This document shows positions 7,942 through 17,375 of a stretch of 64,000 bases of DNA, one piece after another. Location of the stretch: NCBI RefSeq assembly GCF_014205835.1, contig NZ_JACHCQ010000035.1:1-64000 (forward strand), written 5' to 3'. The first letter of the stretch is position 1. Each line of letters begins with the position of its first letter. Source of the stretch: Pedobacter sp. AK013. GTDB taxonomy: Bacteria > Bacteroidota > Bacteroidia > Sphingobacteriales > Sphingobacteriaceae. Under the pieces are notes generated by a model, which did not search any database, had not been told where the DNA came from, and saw nothing but the letters and a program-made list of their open reading frames with translations. The position numbers were made by a program, and so were the translations under genes.

Positions 7942-9918
7942 TTATTTTGCCACGATTACATTTGCCCCGCCTGGTAAAAGTTTTACTTTCAATTGTTTTG
8001 CCTTGTTTAATTTCAGCTGTTTTATTTGAGGTGAACGATCGTCGGCATCTGAGTATAAGGTAACATCAGTACCCGATAACATTGGAAGCGAAATGTCGAT
8101 TGTTTTCGCTGTAGTTTCAGCATTTATGGCTGCAATATACCAGGTATCGCCATGGCAACGTGCCAATACACAATATTTCCCGGGATATCCATCAACAAAA
8201 ACAGTGTTGTCCCATGTGGTAGGCACATTTTTCATAAAATCGATCACGTGAGGTGCAACGTCGGTGAGGTTATTAGGGGTGATGCCAAAATTCTGCACTG
8301 GATTCTGGAAAAGGATGGCGGTTGCCAATTGGAAAGTTTCTGTTGTTTTTCTAATTGTTCCTCCGTCATTTTTCCTGTTATGGCGTTTATTTAAAAGAAC
8401 TGGTCCGAAATCCATTGCGCCTACAGCATTCCGGATAAATGGATGAAGGCTGGCACTGATGGCCTCGTTATCATTTGCATGTTGGGTGAATATCAGGTTC
8501 TCTGATGCCAATACCGCCTCACTCCCAACATAGTTGGGGTACATTCTTTCCCAGCCTCTGGGTATTGTGCAGCCATGGAAGATTACCGTTAAGCCAAAGG
8601 TGTTGGCATCAGCTAAAATATCTTCATAGAGTTTCATGGTCTCCTGCTTGTCGCCACCAAAAAAATCTACCTTAATCCCTTTTATACCAATCTGCTGCAT
8701 CCATGCCATTTCCTGTTTTCTAGCCGAAGCTGTATTCATTTTATATTTAGGCCCCTGCGGGGCATCGTTCCAAAAGCCATTGGAGTTATACCATAAGGAA
8801 ATACCAACTTTTTTCGCTTTTCCATAGGCAACCAGTTCTTCGATTTTTTTCCGTCCAATTTTGCTGTCCCACCAGTTATCGATCAGTACAAACTCATAGC
8901 CCATAGCTGCAGAAAGATCGATGAACTTTTTCTGATCTTCGAAATTAATGCTTTCATCTTGCCATAACAGCCAGCTCCAGGTAGATCGGCCAAAGGTATA
9001 GTTTTTTGATGCGGTATATTGTGGCGTTACAACATCAAACGGCACAGTAGTTTCAACAATTGGTTTAAGTGTACGTCCAACGGTAATGATGCGCCAAGGG
9101 GTATTACCTGGTAATGATATAGTTGGATTTGCACTACCGATACCATTATTTTCACCCTTCTCCGGAAAAGCAATTTTGTAATAACCATCTTTAGTACCTT
9201 CGCTTAGCTTGGAACCACAGTAGAGGGAATTTACACCAGTTTCTGAAAGCAATACCCAGCCCTCATTCCCCAAATGGAAGAGGGCGGGAAAAGTATAGCC
9301 TAAGCCATATTTCGAAGGAACGCCCATGGCTTGATCGGGTGTATATTCTTCTTCGTAGCTTGGCTTGGTTTTCATCCAGCCAATCATGGGTGTAGCCTGC
9401 GGTGTCAAAAATGTAGTGGTATTTGCCGGGAATTTGTATCCGCTCAATTCTTCTTCAATGACAAAGGTTGCGGCCTCACCAGTTTGGGGAACCTGATATT
9501 TAAAGGCAATGTCGCTATTGCTTACGCGGAATACGACTTCCAGTTGATTCTTTTTGGCGTTTTCAAACTTGCAGATGAGTTCATTTGCCTGATAACTTAC
9601 ACTACTGATCTTGATTTTTGGTTCAGTGTAGTGCTCATCAATTTGTCGTAATTGCTTACCCGTTAGCTTGAGACCAGATGATAAATCTATCTGACTTCCA
9701 CGAAGCCCCAGAGGAGACCGTTCAATCATTTCTTTTCCCTGTAACGTTACATTGTAATAAAGTTTACCCTCATTTAAATATAGTTTAACCATCAATTTCT
9801 GATCTGGGCTTGTAACGTTAAGGGCTTGGGCAAAAGATATAAAGTGGCTCGCAATCAGTACCATTGCCAGTAAAAGGCCTTTAAAATAATTCATAGTTAA
9901 AGATTTGAGGATATTCAT
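7942..9918 (-). CDS. GH97 family glycoside hydrolase, retaining type (alpha-galactosidase-like)
   Basis: A secreted 658-residue GH97 enzyme. I start it at ATG 9918 (a GTG lies just before it), 14 bases after an AACCAAATAAG leader; ATG 9891 is an alternative that shortens the signal sequence. A signal peptide ends near SHFISFAQ. The N-terminal domain begins at NVTSPDQKLMVKL, and the barrel has WSWLLWQDESINFEDQKKF. GIKGIKVDFFGGDKQ places the nucleophile Asp at about residue 418, as in the retaining alpha-galactosidases of GH97. In this xylan locus it would remove alpha-galactosyl decorations in the periplasm. Its closest relative in the window is the GH97 at 21252. It is separated by about 245 bases from the GH43 gene upstream, so it probably has its own promoter. 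Confidence 0.9.
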   Translation of the reverse strand: MNILKSLTMNYFKGLLLAMVLIASHFISFAQALNVTSPDQKLMVKLYLNEGKLYYNVTLQGKEMIERSPLGLRGSQIDLSSGLKLTGKQLRQIDEHYTEPKIKISSVSYQANELICKFENAKKNQLEVVFRVSNSDIAFKYQVPQTGEAATFVIEEELSGYKFPANTTTFLTPQATPMIGWMKTKPSYEEEYTPDQAMGVPSKYGLGYTFPALFHLGNEGWVLLSETGVNSLYCGSKLSEGTKDGYYKIAFPEKGENNGIGSANPTISLPGNTPWRIITVGRTLKPIVETTVPFDVVTPQYTASKNYTFGRSTWSWLLWQDESINFEDQKKFIDLSAAMGYEFVLIDNWWDSKIGRKKIEELVAYGKAKKVGISLWYNSNGFWNDAPQGPKYKMNTASARKQEMAWMQQIGIKGIKVDFFGGDKQETMKLYEDILADANTFGLTVIFHGCTIPRGWERMYPNYVGSEAVLASENLIFTQHANDNEAISASLHPFIRNAVGAMDFGPVLLNKRHNRKNDGGTIRKTTETFQLATAILFQNPVQNFGITPNNLTDVAPHVIDFMKNVPTTWDNTVFVDGYPGKYCVLARCHGDTWYIAAINAETTAKTIDISLPMLSGTDVTLYSDADDRSPQIKQLKLNKAKQLKVKLLPGGANVIVAK

Positions 9919-10162
9919 CACAACGGAATAAGCTTATTTGGTTTAGATTTATCAGATCAGTTTTAAAAACTGAAAATTAGGAAATATTTTTAAATGTTAT
10001 AATGACGTTTATTGTTTTTTCTATAGCACTAGTAGTTCAACAGCGCTAGCGTTATATTCCCAATCAAAACACTAGCGGTTTTATTGAAAAACTTAAGTGT
10101 GGAATAGATTGAAGCTGCTTTGGATATTGGGCGATGTTAAGGTGATAAAAACAACTTATCTA
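9919..10162. other. Intergenic region with three CTAG-centred octamers
   Basis: This is the upstream region of the minus-strand GH97 gene. It contains GCACTAGT (10026-10033), CGCTAGCG (10044-10051, a perfect palindrome) and CACTAGCG (10070-10077). CTAG is usually rare in bacterial DNA, so three in 52 bases stand out. No match to the seven-fold PUL promoter element was found in either candidate -7 box context. Confidence 0.4.
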
Positions 10163-11536
10163 TCAGCGGATAAAACGCCAGGAATCAAAATTAAAGAGGT
10201 TGTTACCCTCACCTTTAAATACCAAATACAGGTCGTGTATACCAGTGATCTGGTTTATTTTACAAAGCTGGGCTTTCCACTCTTGAGCATTTTTGATTGA
10301 TTTTACTTCCAGGTTTCCAAGCAGCTTACCATTTAGGCTGTCTGCCCGAAGTTCTATATTCCCTTGTGAGGATAGTGAGGCAACAGTTGCTTCGAACTTG
10401 GTTGCGCCTTTGCCAAAATCTATACTGCGGATTTTGATATAATCTCCATTGTCAATATTGGATACATAAATAGCTCCTGTCAAGCTATCCTGATTGGTTT
10501 TTACACCTTCTGACCATGCGATGGTTTCGGCTTCAACACGGCTGAACGGATCCAAGTTCGACACACTTTTTAACACACCTGATTTGGTACGGTTAATCCT
10601 GGGGATCGATCCATCGGGGTTAAAACTGAATGGCTCGATACAAACCGAACGTTTGAAGCCTCCGCCTCCTGGCAAACTTCCATCATGATAAAATAAATAA
10701 GACTGGCCTTTGAAATCGATGTAGCCTGGGTGATTGGTAAATGCACCGCGATTTTCGATCACTTTCATGATCGTATCCCCATATATCCAAGGCCCTGTTG
10801 GTCCATTGCTGGTAGAATAAGCCAAATGTTCGGGAACGCCACCAGCAGGATAAAGCAGGTAATATTTGCTTTTTCGTTTAAAGAACCATGGCCCTTCCTC
10901 ATATTCAGATGGCCTTTTTTCAGGATCTTTTTTCCTCGCACCAAATCCTTGCCTGGTTAGCGGCACTTTTACGATCCCTACTTTTTCGTCATAAGAAATC
11001 ATATCCTTATTAAGTTTTACATAATACAATTGAGGATTGCCCCAATACAGATAAGCCTGCCCGTCATCATCAATAAAAACACTCGGGTCAATATATCCAA
11101 AACCCAAAAGTAAGGGCTTGCCTATTGCATCTTTAAAGCCTGCTGTCGGCCTGTCAGAGATTGCAACGCCAATAGCATTCCCGCCATTTTTTTGGTTTAC
11201 AGGTAAGTAGTAGTAGAATTTTCCATTTCTGAAGATGCACTGGCCTGCCCATGCATCACCGCGCGACCAGCCAAAATCTTTATAGGATAAAATAGCACCG
11301 TGATCAGTCCAGTTAACCATATCCTTTGAAGAATAACAGCGCCAATCGTTCATGGTGAAAAAGTTTTTCACCGTAACATCTTCGTCATGAGAGGTGTATA
11401 GGTAAACGGTTCCATTGTGTACCATCGGCGCCGGATCAGCTGTATAATATGTTTGAACGATCGGATTCTGGGCGAAAGCTGCCAATACTGACAGTAGGCC
11501 AGTGAAAAGTGATATTCCAAATATTTTTTTCTGCAT
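10163..11536 (-). CDS. GH43 arabinofuranosidase/xylosidase with C-terminal CBM6
   Basis: A secreted 457-residue enzyme with a signal peptide ending at about residue 23 (AAFAQ). The five-bladed GH43 propeller carries the expected acids: base Asp34 in YYTADPAPM, pKa-modulating Asp150 in GYIDPSVF and acid Glu214 in EYEEGPWFF. The last 130 residues, starting at DPFSRVEAETIAWSEG and ending DSWRFIR, are a CBM6 lectin domain that binds xylan-type chains. The probable role is release of arabinose or xylose from arabinoxylan fragments. It lies 9 bases downstream of the SASA esterase gene and is surely in the same operon. A second GH43-CBM6 at 25702 has the same architecture. Confidence 0.9.
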   Translation of the reverse strand: MQKKIFGISLFTGLLSVLAAFAQNPIVQTYYTADPAPMVHNGTVYLYTSHDEDVTVKNFFTMNDWRCYSSKDMVNWTDHGAILSYKDFGWSRGDAWAGQCIFRNGKFYYYLPVNQKNGGNAIGVAISDRPTAGFKDAIGKPLLLGFGYIDPSVFIDDDGQAYLYWGNPQLYYVKLNKDMISYDEKVGIVKVPLTRQGFGARKKDPEKRPSEYEEGPWFFKRKSKYYLLYPAGGVPEHLAYSTSNGPTGPWIYGDTIMKVIENRGAFTNHPGYIDFKGQSYLFYHDGSLPGGGGFKRSVCIEPFSFNPDGSIPRINRTKSGVLKSVSNLDPFSRVEAETIAWSEGVKTNQDSLTGAIYVSNIDNGDYIKIRSIDFGKGATKFEATVASLSSQGNIELRADSLNGKLLGNLEVKSIKNAQEWKAQLCKINQITGIHDLYLVFKGEGNNLFNFDSWRFIR

Positions 11537-11545
11537 TTTTTGATA

Positions 11546-12475
11546 TTATTTTAATAGGGAAAGCATCGTTTTGGCATAACGCTCACCAAGCATGCGATAG
11601 CCCTGCGCATTGAAATGTAGATGGTCTGCCGCAGCGGTACAGCCAGCTGAAGATATGATGTGTGCATTGGAAATTATTGTTGGCAAGGTGGCTATAATTT
11701 TATTCATTGATGCGCACGTTCCTCCCTGATCTGCGTGAACCACTTCACCGGCGAGAAGGGGCGTAGATGTCGGATTTAAGTTTAAATCCCTGATGAGATG
11801 CTCATAAACTACTTTTACTTTTTTTGGCCATTCCTGATCTCCGGTATTAGATTCGCCTTGATGTAACAGAATACCTTTTATAATTCCTGATTGCTGTGCA
11901 ATCTTGGCTAACTCCACCAAACGGCCGTACGGATTTCCGCCATAGGCGTCTAAAGCCGACTTCATCCATTCTGGTGCAGTAGCCGTATAGGTCTGATAAT
12001 TATCTTTATCAAATAATTCAATTTTGCAACCACCAATCGCTACATTAATAATTCCTATGCGTACATCTTTGGGAAGTGAATCCAGGAGTGTTCGTCCGAA
12101 ATAGTCCATTGGAGTTAAACCAGTTTTGCATCGGCACAAAGGTGGTTTAGCAGTATACCAATTCCCTTTTTTTCTGCCTAACTCCACACAGTCAACTGCC
12201 TGAAGAACGCTGAATCTATTGTCTACTGTTGTATCCTGAGGTTCGAATGGCGCATTTCCTTCCATATTAGATTGACCGAAGCTCAGAAAAACATATAATT
12301 TAGGGCCCTGAGCATATGATTTTTCACTATTGCATAACAAAGATGCAAGCAACAGGGCAATTCCCAATAGTTTGTTGTAGGCTTTAGGTTTGATAAATTC
12401 TATAGCAGCATTATTTAGATCAGTGCCTATCATTTTTATCGAATATCGTACTCCGTTTGTGATGTTTTGTTTCAT
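11546..12475 (-). CDS. SASA-domain carbohydrate acetylesterase (CE6-like acetylxylan esterase)
   Basis: A 309-residue esterase of the SASA/DUF303 type, with a signal sequence around residues 33-56 (LLGIALLLASLLC...SYAQ) after an unusually long basic N-region. A later start at 12433 would shorten it. The fold shows FLSFGQSNMEG with nucleophile Ser69, GILLHQGESNTGD, and a final ADHLHFNAQGYRML with the Asp-x-x-His pair. CE6 enzymes remove acetyl groups from xylan, which fits the locus; sialate esterase activity is the other family option but has no support from neighbours. It is the first gene of a two-gene operon with the GH43-CBM6. Confidence 0.85.
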   Translation of the reverse strand: MKQNITNGVRYSIKMIGTDLNNAAIEFIKPKAYNKLLGIALLLASLLCNSEKSYAQGPKLYVFLSFGQSNMEGNAPFEPQDTTVDNRFSVLQAVDCVELGRKKGNWYTAKPPLCRCKTGLTPMDYFGRTLLDSLPKDVRIGIINVAIGGCKIELFDKDNYQTYTATAPEWMKSALDAYGGNPYGRLVELAKIAQQSGIIKGILLHQGESNTGDQEWPKKVKVVYEHLIRDLNLNPTSTPLLAGEVVHADQGGTCASMNKIIATLPTIISNAHIISSAGCTAAADHLHFNAQGYRMLGERYAKTMLSLLK

Positions 12476-12896
12476 ATTAATTTAATTTCTATCGTTTAAC
12501 CCGGAGCTAAAGTATTAAACGCCTCAGATTTGAAGTAGCATTTTTCATCATAAAAAAGGCTTATATGATCAAAATTTATAGGCTGGCCTGATACCTTGAG
12601 GTAAACTGATTTAGCCAATTGAATAACAGATTATATTACGCAGCAAAAAAAAAAGCGAGTTCTATATAGATTTTTTAAGTTTATAATCAACATTTCTGCT
12701 ATCATATTATTCAAAGTTTCCATACTAAATTCTTCTTTTAATATAGTTTTATCTTTTGCCTCGCCTATGGTTTTCGAATCCGTTTTATGCGAAAAATTGC
12801 GGCAAAATTTTAACCAAATAAATGAACAATAAAAATTATAGCGCCCAGCATGGGATAAATTTTTCTGTAATCGTATTTAACCAAAAATAAATAAAA
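12476..12896. other. Divergent intergenic region holding a PUL promoter
   Basis: A 421-base gap between the divergent esterase and GH43 genes. The plus strand carries one copy of the shared PUL promoter layout (12685-12751, listed separately). A TTTTAACCAAATAAATG string near 12810 and a further TTTAACCAAAAATAAATAAAA leader directly before the GH43 start are also present. No matching element was found for the minus-strand operon. Confidence 0.6.
12685..12751 (+). promoter_or_regulatory. PUL promoter with 21-bp direct-repeat operator (site f)
   Basis: CAACATTTC begins at 12688, CAAAG follows with its C at 12712 (24 bp later, 21 bp after the C of the first element), and the -7 box TAGTTTTA starts at 12744 (+56). 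The same layout occurs at six other promoters in this window. This copy has C instead of G at the first operator base. It would drive the GH43 lipoprotein gene at 12897. Confidence 0.6.
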
Positions 12897-13997
12897 ATGA
12901 ATCTAAAAATGAAGAGCCAATCTGCTTTGGCAATTGCCCTAATTGTTGCATTAGGGAGTTCTTGCCAAGAAAAAAACAAACGTTCAGCGGAAAACGAAAC
13001 TACAAAGGCCGGAGAAAAACACTACCTTTCTGAGCCATTGGTGAAGGAAATTTATACTGCAGATCCTTCTGCACATGTTTTCAATGGTAAAATTTACATC
13101 TACCCATCGCATGATATAGAATCGGGCGTAAAGGAAAATGATAATGGAGATCATTTTGATATGAAGGATTATCGGATTCTTAGTATGGACAGCATAGGTG
13201 GCAAGGTTACCATTCATGAGCCTGGATTATCTGTGCGTGATATTCCATGGGCAGGCAGGCAATTATGGGCACCAGATGCGGCCTATAAAAATGGCATGTA
13301 TTATCTTTATTTTCCTGTAAAAGATAAAAATGATGTTTTCAGGATAGGGGTGGCAACAGCTAAAGATCCGGTTGGCCCATTTAAAGCAGCTAAAGAGCCA
13401 ATTGATGGAAGTTTTAGTATTGATCCTGCTGTTTTTACAGATACTGATGGTAGCAGCTACATGTATTTTGGTGGGATCTGGGGCGGACAGCTTCAGCGTT
13501 GGAAAGACGGAAAATATGATCCGAATGGTTCTAAAACCGATTCTGGAAAAGAAAACGAACCTGCATTAAGTGCAAAAGTTGTAAAACTAAGCAAGGATAT
13601 GACAGCTTTTGATGGGAAAGTTAAAGATGTTGTAATTTTAGATCAGCAAGGCAAACCGCTTCTTACAAAAGATCACGATCGCAGGTTTTTTGAGGGTGCC
13701 TGGATGCACAAATATAATGGGAAGTATTATTTTACCTATTCAACTGGCGACACTCATTTTCTGGCGTCGGCAATATCGGATAGTCCTTGGGGGCCTTTTA
13801 AATATCAAGGTACTTTCATGACTCCTGTTGAGGGCTGGACTACGCATCATTCAATTGTTGAAATTAAAGGTAAGTGGTATATCTTTTATCATGATACCCA
13901 ACTCTCTGGAAAAACACATTTAAGAAACGTGAAAGTAACTGAACTTCATCACCTTAAGGATGGCACAATTGAGCTTATAAAACCCAATAAAAATTAA
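12897..13997 (+). CDS. GH43 family lipoprotein (beta-xylosidase type)
   Basis: A 366-residue lipoprotein; the lipobox ends at Cys23 (VALGSSC), so it is anchored in a membrane, probably facing the periplasm or cell surface. The GH43 propeller has catalytic Asp56 in IYTADPSAHV, Asp176 in SIDPAVF and Glu266 in RRFFEGAWMH. No accessory carbohydrate-binding domain follows, and the protein ends just after the propeller, as in single-domain GH43 xylosidases. It is a single-gene unit on the plus strand with its own copy of the shared promoter element and a strong hairpin after the stop codon. Confidence 0.9.
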   Translation: MNLKMKSQSALAIALIVALGSSCQEKNKRSAENETTKAGEKHYLSEPLVKEIYTADPSAHVFNGKIYIYPSHDIESGVKENDNGDHFDMKDYRILSMDSIGGKVTIHEPGLSVRDIPWAGRQLWAPDAAYKNGMYYLYFPVKDKNDVFRIGVATAKDPVGPFKAAKEPIDGSFSIDPAVFTDTDGSSYMYFGGIWGGQLQRWKDGKYDPNGSKTDSGKENEPALSAKVVKLSKDMTAFDGKVKDVVILDQQGKPLLTKDHDRRFFEGAWMHKYNGKYYFTYSTGDTHFLASAISDSPWGPFKYQGTFMTPVEGWTTHHSIVEIKGKWYIFYHDTQLSGKTHLRNVKVTELHHLKDGTIELIKPNKN

Positions 13998-14050
13998 TTA
14001 CTTACGATGGTAATTGTTCAGTGAGTAGGATTGGGTTAATCCTTTGTGAA

Positions 14051-14085
14051 AATAGGGAACTTGTTTCATAAAACAAGTTCCTATT
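14051..14085. terminator. Strong hairpin terminator
   Basis: GGAACTTGTTT-cata-AAACAAGTTCC is a perfect 11-bp stem with a 4-base loop, extended by AATAG/CTATT with one bulged G. It lies 54 bases after the GH43 stop codon and has A-rich and T-rich flanks, so it may stop transcription in both directions. Confidence 0.7.
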
Positions 14086-14294
14086 AACTCATCCGTCATT
14101 CCCGCGTAGTCCACACGATAGTCCGTAGGCGAGAATCAAACAGTGCTCAGCAAAACTAATCTTAAAGCGCTTGAATAACGATTCTAAATCGAGCTCCGAA
14201 TATTGAAGGTATTAGCAACTGTAGGTATTACGGAAAAGTGCTTCGACAGACTCAGGATGAAAATTCTATATTCAGTTTATACAGCCTAAAAATG

Positions 14295-14394
14295 TCGTCC
14301 TTGCTGAGGAGGTTTTTTCAGCCGACGAAGCAATCTTTATAGTAAGACCACTATCATGAAAGATTGCTTCGTTATTCCTTCTCGCAAGGACGAT
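14295..14394. repeat. 100-bp palindromic dispersed repeat, copy 1
   Basis: The left arm begins TCGTCCTTGC and contains CGACGAAGCAATCTTTAT; the right arm GAAAGATTGCTTCGTTATT...GCAAGGACGA is its near reverse complement. A second copy lies at 47506-47604, and the two share a 25-base identical stretch across the centre of the left arm. The element sits downstream of genes, between two convergent stop codons, where it may act as a terminator or RNA-end stabiliser. Confidence 0.75.
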
Positions 14395-14443
14395 TTTTCT
14401 ACAGGAACCTGTAATAATAAGCGCCGCTATAGATCAACATTCG

Positions 14444-16108
14444 TTATTTTGTATTATAGATTTTATCCTTCCCACTATAATCAATCCATTTAAAGCTGGC
14501 TTTATTGTCGCTTTGTTGACCAGATGATGTAGCATACAGCGCGAAAAGAGAACCGATAAATCCACCTGCCGCCTGTGTGCTTAAATATTTGCCATCAACA
14601 TCCTTTTTTAAAGTAAGCCAGTCACTGTTTCCTTCTCGGTATTTAAAATCATAGCGGCCGCCTTTAGCTTCAATCTCCAACTGGAGATCGGCTGATGAAT
14701 TTAACAGGGGTAATTCTGTAAGTAATGCCATTGTGCCTGTAGTCTTATCACCTTTAAAAAGCTGAATTACGTTTTTGTTTTCTTTAATGGATTTGCACAT
14801 GAAGTAAAAATTAAACTCCCCCTGGAAAATCATTAACCCTGCTTTCTCATTTTCAGATTTCGGCAGGAAATGAAGTGCTGTACTTGCCGTACAGAACATA
14901 TGTTGCTGTCTTTTCCCCAAAAAAGCAGGATTTGTTTTTTCCATACAGGTTTCGGGCTTAAGTTTCATCGTAAATCCATTTTTCTTATCCAGATTATACC
15001 ATGAACTGTCGTTTTTTCTTAAAAATAAAAGAGAAGGATCTAAGCCCTTATCAAATGTAGTGCGATAAGAAAAGTTACCACTCTGTGGTGGAATACCCTT
15101 TTGTTTAACTTCTTTAAAATCCGCCTGATATTCATATTGTACTTCTTTGAAATCTGGATTGATTACTGGCCACCCGTTTGTCCATTTTACCGGAGCGATA
15201 AAGGTTTCTCGTCCTGTATTGTAAAAATTACCCTCGTACGGGCGTACAGCAAGGAAAATGGCATAAGTTTTTCCGTCAGGCCCTTCAACCAATTCTGCAT
15301 GGCCGGTTGAGGTTATCGGATTCGCACGTTTTGGATCTAAATCCCGTTGCGTTAGAATTGGATTGTTTTCATAAGGAATATATGGGCCGGTAGCTGACCG
15401 ACTTCTAAGGATAACCTGTGAATGATTTACACTCGTTCCACCTTCAGCAGCGCATATATAATACCAGTCTTCGCGTTTAAAAATGTGTGGCCCCTCAATC
15501 CATACTGGTTTTTTTGAAATATCCACTCCACCATTTACAAGCAAGTGTTCAGTACCAACAACTTTGAGTGTCGTAGGGTCGAATTCATATGTGCGAATGG
15601 TACGGTGGCCACTGTAAAGTGGCTTATTGTCAGGAGCATCACTATTATATACGATGTAGGCCTTATCCTGATCAAAAAATAAAGATGGATCTATTCCTCG
15701 TACTTCGCGAAGCCACACTGGGTCGCTCCATGGACCTGCAGGATTTTTAGCGGTCATAACAAAATTTCCGCCCTTATCTATATTGGTACAAGTGATATAA
15801 AAAGTTCCATTATGGTAATTAATGGAAGGTGCGAACAAACCACGCGAGGTACCATCGCCCAGAAAAGTCATCTGCGTATTTCGCTCAATTACATTTCCAA
15901 TCTGTTTCCAGTTTTTTAAATCCTTACTGTGAAAAACAGGAATGCCCGGAAAATAAGAAAAGGTAGAATTAACCAGGTAATAGTCAGTACCTACTTTAGT
16001 GATACTTGGATCTGGATAAAAACCAGCAAGAATTGGATTTGTAAATTTTATTTGTGCAAATGCTTGTGTAGTAAAGCATAACAAGAATAAATAAAAGATT
16101 TTTTTCAT
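14444..16108 (-). CDS. GH43 xylosidase/arabinofuranosidase with C-terminal beta-sandwich
   Basis: A secreted 554-residue enzyme with a signal peptide ending at TTQAFAQ (residue 19). Its GH43 domain resembles subfamily 12: NPILAGFYPDPS with base Asp33, YYLVNSTFSYFPGIPVFHS, REVRGIDPSLFF with Asp140, and PVWIEGPHIF with acid Glu205. From about residue 330 a ConA-like sandwich domain follows (for example RKNDSSWYNLDKKNGFTM), which in related enzymes helps shape the active site. Likely action: exo-release of xylose or arabinose from oligosaccharides in the periplasm. It follows uxuA by 82 bases on the same strand and is probably co-transcribed with it. Confidence 0.9.
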   Translation of the reverse strand: MKKIFYLFLLCFTTQAFAQIKFTNPILAGFYPDPSITKVGTDYYLVNSTFSYFPGIPVFHSKDLKNWKQIGNVIERNTQMTFLGDGTSRGLFAPSINYHNGTFYITCTNIDKGGNFVMTAKNPAGPWSDPVWLREVRGIDPSLFFDQDKAYIVYNSDAPDNKPLYSGHRTIRTYEFDPTTLKVVGTEHLLVNGGVDISKKPVWIEGPHIFKREDWYYICAAEGGTSVNHSQVILRSRSATGPYIPYENNPILTQRDLDPKRANPITSTGHAELVEGPDGKTYAIFLAVRPYEGNFYNTGRETFIAPVKWTNGWPVINPDFKEVQYEYQADFKEVKQKGIPPQSGNFSYRTTFDKGLDPSLLFLRKNDSSWYNLDKKNGFTMKLKPETCMEKTNPAFLGKRQQHMFCTASTALHFLPKSENEKAGLMIFQGEFNFYFMCKSIKENKNVIQLFKGDKTTGTMALLTELPLLNSSADLQLEIEAKGGRYDFKYREGNSDWLTLKKDVDGKYLSTQAAGGFIGSLFALYATSSGQQSDNKASFKWIDYSGKDKIYNTK

Positions 16109-16190
16109 AATTGTATATTTGGTTATTGAAGAAATATGCTCGTTTTTTTGTCGTTTTTTTTGCGCTTTATCTCAAAAAAAAGCTACTGTA

Positions 16191-17375
16191 TTAATGATAT
16201 AAGTTTTCTGTTTTTAAAGTTTGGCTGATGCCCAATTCGAGTCCGCGTAGTTCGGCAAGTCCTTTCAGCCTTCCTATGGCAGAATAACCAGGATAGGGGC
16301 TTTTATCCAGATCATCAAGCATTTGGTGCCCATGATCGGGGCGCATAGGGATGGAACGGTTTTGGGTATACATGAGTTTTAGGATAGCCGTGACCAAAAC
16401 GCTCATATCAGCATTTCCTTCCAGGTGATTGGCCTCATAAAAATTGCCATTACCCTCTCGCTGAACGCTTCGCAGGTGTAAAAAATATATTTTGTCTCCC
16501 AACCGCTCAATCATTCCTTTTAAATCATTATCTGACCGGGCACCAAAAGAACCGCTACAAAAACAAATTCCATTAGATGGCGCAGGCACTGCTTTTAATA
16601 TTTTGTGCGCATGTTCTTCTGTACTCATAATTCTTGGCAAACCTAAAATCGGGTAGGGAGGATCATCCGGATGAATGGCCAACTGTAGCCCGCTTTGATC
16701 AGCCGTTGGGGTGATTTCCTGCAAAAAACTGATTAAATTATCGCTCAGTATTTCTGCTGAAATGTTTTTATATCCTTCCAGTAAAGTAAGAACCTGATCT
16801 TTCGTAAAATGATCTTTGCTCCCTGGCAGGCCCTGCAAACAGTTGCTCATTAAAGTGTGCTGCTCTTGTGAATTGAGTTGAATAAAGAAGCTTTTGGCAT
16901 CTTGCAATTCCTGTGGTGTATAGTCAGCATTTGCTCCAGGTCGGTTTAATAAATAAAGGTCAAAAGCAATGAATGCCGTTTTCTCAAATCTTAAGGCTAG
17001 TGCGCCCGTATTGGTCTTAAATTTTAAATCGGTCCGCATCCAGTCTAATACCGGCATGAAATTGTAAGTAATCACTTTAATACCGCAATTGGCCAGATTT
17101 TTCAGACTGGTTTTATAATTTTCAATCCATAGCTGATATTCGCCCTGCCTCTTTTTTATATCTTCATGTACCGGCAAACTTTCTACTACTTCCCAAACCA
17201 AGCCAGAAGATTCAATGAGTGATTTACGAGTCAATATTTCTTCCTCTGACCAGATTTCTCCAACGGCGATGTGATGTAAAGCTGTTACCACTCCGGTACA
17301 GCCTGCCTGCAGGATATGGGCTAGTGTAACAATATCATTAGGGCCGTACCAGCGCATTGTTTGGATCATTTTCAT
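16191..17375 (-). CDS. uxuA: Mannonate dehydratase
   Basis: A cytosolic 394-residue enzyme that dehydrates D-mannonate to 2-keto-3-deoxygluconate, a step of glucuronate catabolism. Recognisable segments are MRWYGPNDIVTLAHILQAG, GIKVITYNFMPVLDWMRTDL, AIHPDDPPYPILGLPRI, GICFCSGSFGARSDND and MRPDHGHQMLDDL, which hold the metal ligands. The start at 17375 gives the standard family N-terminus (MKMIQTMRWYG); a longer frame to 17414 exists. There is no signal peptide. It links the GH67 and GH115 alpha-glucuronidases to central metabolism. Partner genes uxuB, uxaC and kdgK are not in the window. A LacI-like palindrome lies about 170 bases upstream. Confidence 0.95.
   Translation of the reverse strand: MKMIQTMRWYGPNDIVTLAHILQAGCTGVVTALHHIAVGEIWSEEEILTRKSLIESSGLVWEVVESLPVHEDIKKRQGEYQLWIENYKTSLKNLANCGIKVITYNFMPVLDWMRTDLKFKTNTGALALRFEKTAFIAFDLYLLNRPGANADYTPQELQDAKSFFIQLNSQEQHTLMSNCLQGLPGSKDHFTKDQVLTLLEGYKNISAEILSDNLISFLQEITPTADQSGLQLAIHPDDPPYPILGLPRIMSTEEHAHKILKAVPAPSNGICFCSGSFGARSDNDLKGMIERLGDKIYFLHLRSVQREGNGNFYEANHLEGNADMSVLVTAILKLMYTQNRSIPMRPDHGHQMLDDLDKSPYPGYSAIGRLKGLAELRGLELGISQTLKTENLYH

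Larger units (their letters stand above)
13998..14443. other. Convergent intergenic region rich in dispersed repeats
   Basis: No gene is visible. After the hairpin terminator come a fragment of the CGTCATTCCCGC...GGCGAGAATC type (about 14096-14148), a GTGCTTCGACAGACTCAGGATGA fragment near 14240, and a full 100-bp palindromic element at 14295-14394. Such fragments typify the repeated intergenic elements of many Bacteroidota. Confidence 0.55.

Noticed and set aside
10097..10300. A 67-codon plus-strand frame at the end of the GH43-CBM6 gene
   Set aside because: Most of it is antisense to the well-supported CBM6 coding region.
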